DNA of 5,181 bases from B8-G4 sp033720735 (GTDB lineage Bacteria > Bacteroidota > Bacteroidia > Chitinophagales > Saprospiraceae), in NCBI GenBank assembly GCA_033720735.1, contig JAWWBX010000318.1:1-5181 (forward strand), read 5' to 3'. Shown one piece after another: positions 1 through 5,181 of the stretch. Made by a program: the position numbers and the translations under genes. Position 1 is the first letter of the stretch, and the number at the start of each line of letters is the position of its first letter. The notes beneath the pieces were generated by a model, which saw nothing but the letters and a program-made list of their open reading frames with translations, searched no databases and was not told the origin of the DNA.

Positions 1-2111
1 AGGTCGCCGGGATTCTGGCTTCCCAGGAACTGCAAATACGATGCGTTGGAATAGGCACCGCCATTGTAGACTCCATAGCTCCCTGCGTTCTGTTCCGTCC
101 CGCCCAGCAACGTCCCGCTGGGCAGCGGAAAGTAGATGAACTGCTCCTGGTTGCTCGGATTGCGAAATCCCGTCTGGAACGATGCCCTGAAGGCATGTTG
201 GCGCTCCGGACCGGCCAGGTAGACGGCCGCGAGCCGCGGGCTCAACTGACCCTCGAAGTTCTCGTTCTTGTCGTAGCGCACAGAGCCGGTCAGCCGCAGG
301 CGATCTCCGGCCAGTCGCCGGTGTGCCTGCAAGAAGACACCAAATTCGCGGTTGCCGATCCGTTCGTTGCTTCCCTCCCCCATTGGGTCTTCATTAAACA
401 CGGTGCCGTCAGAGAACAAGTCGTACTTCCTGAAATTGCCGCCGATCATCAGGTCCAGCCCGGAGGTCACATCGGCAAAATTGTAGGTGGCTTCGACATG
501 ATACAGCTTCGAATCGTCCACGAAACCGGCTCCCGGACTGGCGGACTGAAAGAGTCCTCTGCGCACGGCATCTGTGGTCGCGACGAATTCAGGTGAACCG
601 GCTTGCGGGATCCCGGCATCGGCGGTGGCCCTTCCGGCGGCGTGTGCCGCCTCAAGCGTGCCTCCCGACAGCAGGGTGATCACGTAAGGTACCGCGTACT
701 CCCCCACCCACTGCTGAGAGGGCTTGAAGGCCTCGTTGGCAAAGCCTCCCAACGCAGTGAGATTGTAGGAATCACCATCATCGGTATGGGTCAGGTAGGC
801 ACGCATGGTCAGGTGCTCCCCGATCAGTTCGATCTTTTGCATATCGAAAGTGAAATCCCGCAGAGCATAGCGCTCGCCACCCTGATACACTGCCGATCCG
901 CGGCCAAAGCGATATGTGTATGACGCCTCCAGGTTGTCGGTCAGCCGGTAGTGGATCGCGCCGTCCAGTTTGAGGCTCTCGGCCCGTTGGTTATCCAGCA
1001 GCTGATGCTCCGGGATCCCGGTGCGCCGCAGGTCCAGGTCCGGCAACTGGGCGACAAATGGCTGCAGACTGTCGGGAAACAGCGGAGCGATAAAAGCCAT
1101 CGGCACCTGGATCGGCGTTTCGTCACCGTACAGGTTCATGCCGTCAAAGTTCGGAGCGCCGGGAAGGACAGGTTCCGGGTTGTTTGCCGAGATCACACTT
1201 CCCGCATAATCATCCGCACGCCAATCGCTCGAACGCCCGTAGCTGGCATTGACCTTGAACGCCAGCCGGTCGTTCAGGATGCTTTTGGCATAGCGTATGC
1301 TCGCCTGGTACAGCGGCTCTCCACCGTCCAGCCCGTCGGAAGACATTATTCCTCCTTTGATCTGGGCGCTGAGGCCTTGAAAATCGAACGGGTTCTTGCT
1401 GCGCATCATCAATATCCCGTTGAAGGCATTGGGACCGTACAGCGCCGAGGCCGTTCCCGGGACGAGTTCCGCACTGAGCAGGTCGAGCTCCGAGATACCC
1501 ACCACATTGCCCACTGAGAAGTTGAGCAGTGGCGCCGAGTTGTCCATGCCGTCGATCAGTTGCACAAACCGTCGGTTGTTGGGCTTGCCAAAGCCGCGTG
1601 TCATCACTGCGGGAAATGCGATACTGCTGGTGTGCATGGCGACTCCCTTCAGATTCCCGATACCGTCATAGAAGTCTGGTGCGGGCACCTTCTCGATATC
1701 GCCGGGCGTGAGTACCTCTGCCGACCACGGTGATTCCAGTATGGATACCGGGATCCGGGAGACGACCACCTCGACTTCGCGCAGGACGTGAACATCCCGA
1801 TTGAGCCGGATGACCAGGTCCCCCATACTCCCTGCAATCCTCGTATCGAAGGCCACGTATCCCAGGTAGCTGACCACAATGCGCAGCGGTGGCTCCGCGT
1901 CAGTTTGCAGTGTGAACCTTCCGGATGCGTCGGTCACCGCGCCGGAAGTTGTGCCCGCTATGGCCACAGTCGCGCCGATCAGCGGTGAATTGTCGTCTTT
2001 GTCGAGCACAGTACCCTCGATCGTGACCTGTGCAGACAACACGGGGGCGGTCAGGAATGCGAACAGCAGAACGCAGAGCGCCGGACCCCCGATCCATCTT
2101 GAAAAATACAT
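1..2111 (-). CDS. TonB-dependent outer-membrane receptor with carboxypeptidase-like regulatory domain, C-terminus beyond window
   Basis: This encodes an energised outer-membrane transporter that imports a ligand using TonB-ExbBD; the substrate is unknown. The minus-strand frame is open from the ATG at 2111 to the left edge: 703 complete codons without a stop. Residues 1-27 form a signal peptide (arginine at 5, hydrophobic core 11-25, Ala-X-Ala-like end LSA before Gln28). Residues 29-105 match a CarboxypepD_reg-like domain (GTVLD, PLIGATV, TDASGRF, VSYLGY). EVEVVVSR at 112-119 sits where the TonB box lies in such receptors. The plug spans about 120-240 and includes LIDGMDN and ALYGPNAFNGIL. 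Barrel sequence follows, with GFRNP at 648-652. It is too short at the plug and lacks visible features to be called SusC with confidence, and no SusD gene is seen. No clear Shine-Dalgarno precedes the ATG; an in-frame GTG at 2132 would add seven residues but no better signal. Family is secure, substrate is not. Confidence 0.93.
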   Translation of the reverse strand, partial: MYFSRWIGGPALCVLLFAFLTAPVLSAQVTIEGTVLDKDDNSPLIGATVAIAGTTSGAVTDASGRFTLQTDAEPPLRIVVSYLGYVAFDTRIAGSMGDLVIRLNRDVHVLREVEVVVSRIPVSILESPWSAEVLTPGDIEKVPAPDFYDGIGNLKGVAMHTSSIAFPAVMTRGFGKPNNRRFVQLIDGMDNSAPLLNFSVGNVVGISELDLLSAELVPGTASALYGPNAFNGILMMRSKNPFDFQGLSAQIKGGIMSSDGLDGGEPLYQASIRYAKSILNDRLAFKVNASYGRSSDWRADDYAGSVISANNPEPVLPGAPNFDGMNLYGDETPIQVPMAFIAPLFPDSLQPFVAQLPDLDLRRTGIPEHQLLDNQRAESLKLDGAIHYRLTDNLEASYTYRFGRGSAVYQGGERYALRDFTFDMQKIELIGEHLTMRAYLTHTDDGDSYNLTALGGFANEAFKPSQQWVGEYAVPYVITLLSGGTLEAAHAAGRATADAGIPQAGSPEFVATTDAVRRGLFQSASPGAGFVDDSKLYHVEATYNFADVTSGLDLMIGGNFRKYDLFSDGTVFNEDPMGEGSNERIGNREFGVFLQAHRRLAGDRLRLTGSVRYDKNENFEGQLSPRLAAVYLAGPERQHAFRASFQTGFRNPSNQEQFIYFPLPSGTLLGGTEQNAGSYGVYNGGAYSNASYLQFLGSQNPGD

Positions 2112-2122
2112 AGTTGTGGTTT

Positions 2123-2199
2123 TTGACGTCACGCACCGGAAGATCCCGGATGCACCTTCAAGATGTTCGATCCCGGCATCCCCATGATGGATTGACGTC
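2123..2199. repeat. Two copies of TTGACGTC, one within a TGACGTCA palindrome
   Basis: TTGACGTC occurs at 2123-2130 and 2192-2199 in the same orientation, 69 bases apart. The first copy forms part of the perfect 8-base palindrome TGACGTCA (2124-2131), which lies 12 bases upstream of the receptor ATG and overlaps the alternative in-frame GTG. The position would suit a repressor or leader element for the receptor gene. With only two copies, chance is a fair explanation. Confidence 0.3.
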
Positions 2200-2279
2200 C
2201 CGAACCCCAGCAACGATGTTCCATGCCGACCGCCCCATCTGGACAGATGTTCAACCAAGCCTTCAACAGAATGAACATC
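2162..2279. repeat. Cluster of four GATGTTC heptamers, candidate operator array
   Basis: GATGTTC occurs at 2162-2168, 2215-2221 and 2246-2252 on the plus strand and as its complement GAACATC at 2273-2279. The three direct copies start 53 and 31 bases apart, close to five and three helical turns, so they would lie on the same DNA face. The fourth is inverted. The cluster lies 51 to 168 bases upstream of the receptor start. The AraC-type domain of the adjacent regulator is the obvious candidate ligand, but this is inference; flanking bases beyond the heptamer are poorly conserved. Confidence 0.4.
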
Positions 2280-2433
2280 AACACGTTACGCGTTCACTTC
2301 GTGTCGATCGGCACCGGCAAGAGGGGGCACGCAGGCCGATCCGGGAAAAGGTGATGGTCGCACGCAATTGTCCAGAAAACCTCTGGTCTCGATGACAATG
2401 ATCCAGTCTTTATGAACGTACCTGCAGCCCATT

Positions 2434-2451
2434 TTGCGGTAGAGACCGCAA
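2434..2451. promoter_or_regulatory. Perfect 7-bp inverted repeat with a four-base loop
   Basis: TTGCGGT at 2434-2440 and ACCGCAA at 2445-2451 are exact complements around the loop AGAG. The element lies near the middle of the divergent region and could be an operator or an RNA hairpin in a long leader. It has a T-rich flank but no proper run of T after the stem on either strand, so a strong intrinsic terminator is unlikely. Function is unknown. Confidence 0.4.
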
Positions 2452-2479
2452 TTTGTTGATGTCAGTCTTTCATTCAGCA

Positions 2480-2506
2480 TCACGAAATCAAAGGGTCATG
2501 AAATCA
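2480..2506. repeat. Imperfect 11-base direct repeat TCAnGAAATCA
   Basis: TCACGAAATCA (2480-2490) and TCATGAAATCA (2496-2506) differ at one base and start 16 bases apart. They lie about 160 to 180 bases upstream of the hybrid regulator start. Tandem direct repeats are a common form of binding site for AraC-type domains, although a spacing nearer 21 is more usual. Autoregulation by the neighbouring protein is possible but unproven. Confidence 0.35.
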
Positions 2507-2512
2507 CCTCGC

Positions 2513-2523
2513 TTCAAATTGAA
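2513..2523. repeat. Short palindrome TTCAAATTGAA
   Basis: Two 5-base arms (TTCAA and TTGAA) are perfect complements around one central base, seven bases beyond the TCAnGAAATCA repeat. It may be a half of the same control region, or chance in an AT-rich patch. Confidence 0.2.
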
Positions 2524-2570
2524 ACTGCAGGTTGCATTCGCGGTCCCCTCGCCGGACGCATAACAACCGA

Positions 2571-2590
2571 TATGCTTATCTTATAACTGC
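2571..2590 (+). promoter_or_regulatory. Weak candidate -10 region for the hybrid regulator
   Basis: An AT-rich stretch about 75 to 90 bases before the regulator ATG contains TATGCT and TATAAC, both resembling a -10 element. No matching -35 hexamer lies at 16 to 18 bases upstream, and the phylum-specific TAnnTTTG element is absent. This is only the most promoter-like spot on that side of the region. Confidence 0.15.
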
Positions 2591-2662
2591 ACAAACACCA
2601 ACACACCCAAAAAGTGCATCACACGAGACAGAGAACTCCTGTTAATACACACCCCGTTCCAA

Positions 2663-4915
2663 ATGAACATCCTCAAGGCATTGCAAGTCCGGCACAAGGT
2701 GCCCCGGGAACTCAGGTCGGAGTTCATCGCTGAGCTGGATATCACCAGCATTGACCGGCAGATCATCCTCTCCTGGATCGCATTCATCTTCTATTGCCTC
2801 TTTCTGGTCATTGATCGCATCAGGTGGAAACAGGGTCTCTTTGCGGAATACGAGATCTATTGGTACTATTTCGTAGTGCATATCGCCGGTATTCTTCTGT
2901 TCCTCGGTGCGGCACTCTATATCACCCTGCGGCGTAAGAAGATCATCGCAAATCCCAGACACCGGGGTGTGGTGATCTACAGCATGGTGGGGATCATCTT
3001 TCTCGCCATGTTCTCCAACGGTGTGGTCCAGTATTACGAGCACGGGAGCCTGGTCCTCTACATCTGCTACATCTTTGTGGCGAATTGGGTGCTGGCCATG
3101 ACACACGCGCAACGCATGATCTTTAACGCCATCAGTTGCGCGATGATCCTCGCCATCATTCTGGCGCCCCTGCCCGAGTGGTCGCGTTTTATCCGGGATC
3201 AGTATGCCGGAGCGACGGTCAGGACGATCTACGAAGCACTCGGATTTACCCTCATCGCTCAGGTCTTTCATTCATTTGATTTCAATCTGCGCTTGCAGGT
3301 GTTTCTCAATGGCAAACAGCTTGAAGCTGAGAAAATGCGGAGCGAAGAACTCGAACGATTCAAATCACGCATGTACGCCAATCTGACACACGAGTTCCGT
3401 GCACCTCTGACGATCATCACCGGGATGGCTGAGCAGCTTGCACGGGACCCCGGACAGTGGCTGAGGAAAGGCGTCGAGATGATCAAGCGCCATGCGGCCA
3501 ATCTCCTCACCCTGGTCAACCAGATCCTTGACCTGAGCAAACTCGAAGCCGGAGGTGTGTCCGTAGCCCTGGTCCATGGCAATATCGTGCCTTACCTGGG
3601 CTACGTCACCGATTCGTTCACGTCTTTCGCAGCGGCCAAGAACATCTCCCTGGAGTTCAGGCCAGGTGAGAAAGAGATCTTCATGGACTACGACCCGGAC
3701 AAGGCATTGAATATTCTCTCCAATCTCCTGTCAAACGCGATCAAGTATACCCCGGATGGTGGCCAGGTGATCGTAAGCGCGGCCAGGTTGCCTGGTGAGG
3801 GTCAGGATTTGCTGGAAGTGCGGGTAAAGGACAGTGGAAAAGGTATCCCGGCCGATCATCTGGAGCAGATCTTCACCCGTTTCTACCAGGTAGAGGAAGA
3901 TCCGTTCCAGACGACCCAAGGCACCGGCATCGGACTGTCACTGGTGAAAGAGCTTACCGAACTGATGGACGGCACGATCCACGTGGAAAGCGCGGTCAAC
4001 CAGGGAACGGAGTTTACCATGCACTTCCCGATCAGGGACGGTCTCGAAACCGATCCGGTGGAATTCCACCCGGCCTCGATCAACGAGCGGGCTTCGTCGT
4101 TCTTCAACCTGCAGATCCCCAAAGAGCAGTTGTCCCTCCTCACGGTCCCGACAGTTGAGGAAATGCCGCGGTTGCTGCTGATCGAGGACAATACGGACGT
4201 TCTCCAGCTGCTGAAATCGTGCCTGGAGGACGACTACGACTTGATGTTTGCCACGGACGGCGATGAAGGCATTCGCAAGGCGCGTGAGTGGGTCCCGGAC
4301 ATGATCGTAAGCGATGTGATGATGCCCGGCAAGGATGGATTTGCCGTGTGCGAGACGCTCAAGCAAGACATCATCACCAGCCATATCCCGATCATCCTGC
4401 TCACCGGGAGGGCGGATGTGGAATCGAAACTTGAAGGCCTGGAGCACGGCGCCGACATGTACATGGCCAAGCCATTCAACCAGGAGGAACTGCGCCTCCA
4501 ACTGCGCAACCTGATCCGCCTGCGGCGGGTCATGCAGCAACGTTATGAGACCAATGAAGCCGATCTTTCGCGCCACGATTCGGCAAGTCCGGAAGACGCA
4601 TTCGTCGCCCGTGTACACCGGGCGGTCGTCGACAACCTGGGAGATGCGGACTTCGGTATCCTGCAGCTCTGCCGGGCGATCGGTCTGAGCCGTACACAGT
4701 TGCACAACAAACTCAAGGCACTCACAGGCAAGTCGGCTTCGCATTTCATCCGTCACATCCGGCTCCTGCGTGGTTATGACCTGCTCCGTGTCGGGCATCT
4801 CAACGTATCGGAGGTCGCCTACGACGTCGGGTTCCGGGATCCGAATTATTTCACCAGGACCTTTACCGAGCAGTTTGGATTTTCGCCGAGCAAGGTGCGG
4901 GAGCAGGGGCGGTGA
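2663..4915 (+). CDS. Hybrid two-component regulator: six-helix membrane sensor, histidine kinase, receiver, AraC-type DNA-binding domain
   Basis: This single protein senses a signal at the inner membrane, autophosphorylates, passes phosphate to its own receiver and regulates transcription. Six hydrophobic helices lie near residues 34-50, 65-88, 102-119, 129-147, 152-170 and 187-204; basic loops (for example 90-101) place both ends in the cytoplasm. A short coiled-coil linker (about 210-236) leads to the HisKA H-box, with His243 in THEFRAPL. The ATPase shows the N-box (Asn354, Asn358), DSGKGIP (390-396), an F-box near 403-408 and GTGIGLSLVKEL (420-431). The receiver (502-620) has Glu508 and Asp509, phospho-acceptor Asp551, Thr581 and Lys603. 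The AraC domain (about 650-748) has two helix-turn-helix motifs and the signature VGFRDPNYFTRTF. All catalytic residues are intact. The start is the first in-frame ATG; no Shine-Dalgarno is visible, common in this phylum. It is divergent from the receptor, its likely target. Confidence 0.95.
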   Translation: MNILKALQVRHKVPRELRSEFIAELDITSIDRQIILSWIAFIFYCLFLVIDRIRWKQGLFAEYEIYWYYFVVHIAGILLFLGAALYITLRRKKIIANPRHRGVVIYSMVGIIFLAMFSNGVVQYYEHGSLVLYICYIFVANWVLAMTHAQRMIFNAISCAMILAIILAPLPEWSRFIRDQYAGATVRTIYEALGFTLIAQVFHSFDFNLRLQVFLNGKQLEAEKMRSEELERFKSRMYANLTHEFRAPLTIITGMAEQLARDPGQWLRKGVEMIKRHAANLLTLVNQILDLSKLEAGGVSVALVHGNIVPYLGYVTDSFTSFAAAKNISLEFRPGEKEIFMDYDPDKALNILSNLLSNAIKYTPDGGQVIVSAARLPGEGQDLLEVRVKDSGKGIPADHLEQIFTRFYQVEEDPFQTTQGTGIGLSLVKELTELMDGTIHVESAVNQGTEFTMHFPIRDGLETDPVEFHPASINERASSFFNLQIPKEQLSLLTVPTVEEMPRLLLIEDNTDVLQLLKSCLEDDYDLMFATDGDEGIRKAREWVPDMIVSDVMMPGKDGFAVCETLKQDIITSHIPIILLTGRADVESKLEGLEHGADMYMAKPFNQEELRLQLRNLIRLRRVMQQRYETNEADLSRHDSASPEDAFVARVHRAVVDNLGDADFGILQLCRAIGLSRTQLHNKLKALTGKSASHFIRHIRLLRGYDLLRVGHLNVSEVAYDVGFRDPNYFTRTFTEQFGFSPSKVREQGR

Positions 4916-4916
4916 T

Positions 4917-5181
4917 CTAGCCCGCGAGCATCTCCGCGCGCGTCAGCCACAGTTCCTCGATCCGGTACATGTGGAAATGGTCGTGCATCAGGGTGTGCCG
5001 CAGCAGGATATAGGGAGAATACTGTGTGTATTCCGGGTGCTCTGCCGAGCGTTCCCAGACATTTGACGAATAGCTATTGAGCAACTTCACCATGGCCGCC
5101 CGCGACACGGCAAATGATGCCATTTGCTCCTCCAGATCCAGGTCCATCAAATTGTCCTCGACGGTGGTGCCGGGCAGGTAC
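4917..5181 (-). CDS. DinB-family protein, C-terminal part
   Basis: The minus-strand frame is open from the right edge to the TAG at 4917-4919, giving 87 visible residues, about half of the usual 150-170. The sequence is helical and ends with LLRHTLMHDHFHMYRIEE, in which two histidines four apart (visible residues 66 and 70) match the HxxxH metal site in the last helix of the DinB/YfiT four-helix-bundle fold. The Trp-Glu-Arg then HPE stretch before it also fits the family. The remaining metal ligand would lie in the missing N-terminal part. Family members are putative metal-dependent enzymes, some of them thiol S-transferases; the substrate here is unknown. A TTG-ATG pair at 5148-5150 and 5145-5147 could be mistaken for the start, but the conserved fold and the continuing open frame argue that the gene extends outside the window. 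It is convergent with the hybrid regulator, with one base between stop codons. Confidence 0.75.
   Translation of the reverse strand, partial: YLPGTTVEDNLMDLDLEEQMASFAVSRAAMVKLLNSYSSNVWERSAEHPEYTQYSPYILLRHTLMHDHFHMYRIEELWLTRAEMLAG

Larger units (their letters stand above)
2112..2662. other. Divergent intergenic region, probable shared control region
   Basis: These 551 bases separate the starts of the receptor and the hybrid regulator, so promoters for both should lie here. Short open frames exist on both strands (for example a 65-codon minus-strand frame at 2286-2483), but their composition resembles neither neighbour and they show no recognisable protein motif, so I see no gene. The half nearer the regulator is more AT-rich than the coding regions. 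I found no clean match to the Bacteroidota promoter consensus (TAnnTTTG) and no tRNA or known riboswitch. The region holds a cluster of GATGTTC heptamers, an 11-base direct repeat, a perfect 7-base-pair hairpin and two short palindromes, listed separately. Confidence 0.7.

Noticed and set aside
195..1517. Several plus-strand open frames of 60 to 188 codons across the left part of the window.
   Set aside because: They are antisense to the receptor, whose minus-strand frame is continuous and has signal peptide, plug and barrel motifs.
609..2180. GATCCCGGCATC occurs at 609-620 and again at 2169-2180, suggesting a dispersed repeat.
   Set aside because: The first copy is within receptor coding sequence and related GGATCCCGG strings recur in this GC-rich sequence. 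The match does not extend beyond the dozen or so bases, so it is most likely chance.
2286..2483. A 65-codon minus-strand frame in the intergenic region, downstream of a GAGGTGA motif resembling a Shine-Dalgarno.
   Set aside because: The motif is about 20 bases from the possible start and better placed for a three-codon ATG-ACC-CTT-TGA frame. The predicted peptide is cysteine-rich without family resemblance and its codon use differs from both neighbours. A short leader peptide cannot be excluded.
2642..3271. A 209-codon minus-strand open frame opposite the membrane-sensor part of the regulator.
   Set aside because: It is very rich in Asp, His and Glu, the expected antisense image of hydrophobic codons, and it has no recognisable motif.
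3938..4798. A 286-codon open frame on the minus strand opposite the receiver and AraC region of the hybrid regulator.
   Set aside because: It lies wholly antisense to a gene whose domains and catalytic residues are all intact. Its composition, rich in Arg, His, Asp and Val, is typical of a shadow frame in GC-biased coding DNA, and no domain is recognisable.
1..5181. Search for CRISPR repeats, insertion-sequence ends, tRNA genes or phage features.
   Set aside because: I saw no regularly spaced repeats, transposase-like frames, terminal inverted repeats, or tRNA-like folds.

Overview
The window looks like a chromosomal segment from a member of the Bacteroidota or a close relative such as Rhodothermota. 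Two things point there: a TonB-dependent receptor with an N-terminal carboxypeptidase-like regulatory domain, and a one-protein hybrid two-component regulator that ends in an AraC-type DNA-binding domain. The GC content is high for typical Bacteroidota (mid-50s percent by eye), which would suit high-GC lineages such as Lewinella/Saprospiria or Rhodothermota. The exact lineage is inference only.

Layout. Positions 1-2111 on the minus strand hold the N-terminal 703 codons of a TonB-dependent outer-membrane receptor. Its C-terminal barrel strands lie beyond the left edge. Positions 2112-2662 form a 551-base divergent intergenic region with no convincing gene but several short repeats and one perfect hairpin. 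Positions 2663-4915 on the plus strand hold a complete 750-residue hybrid sensor: six predicted membrane helices, histidine kinase, receiver, AraC helix-turn-helix. Positions 4917-5181 on the minus strand hold the C-terminal half of a DinB-family protein that runs off the right edge. Its stop codon lies one base from the stop of the hybrid sensor.

How the parts may work together. The regulator and receptor share one divergent control region. Membrane-anchored hybrid regulators with AraC output in this phylum usually control a neighbouring uptake locus, so the simplest reading is a sensing and uptake pair. The DNA-binding domain would act on sites in 2112-2662, and the clustered GATGTTC heptamers at 2162-2279 are the best candidates there. 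The substrate cannot be read from the sequence, and no SusD-like partner is visible. The sensor half is a compact six-helix membrane bundle without a large periplasmic domain, which differs from the classic polysaccharide-sensing hybrids of gut Bacteroides. The DinB-family gene is probably unrelated.

Nothing here proves a wholly new system. The membrane-bundle hybrid regulator and the shared intergenic region are the parts most worth a second look.
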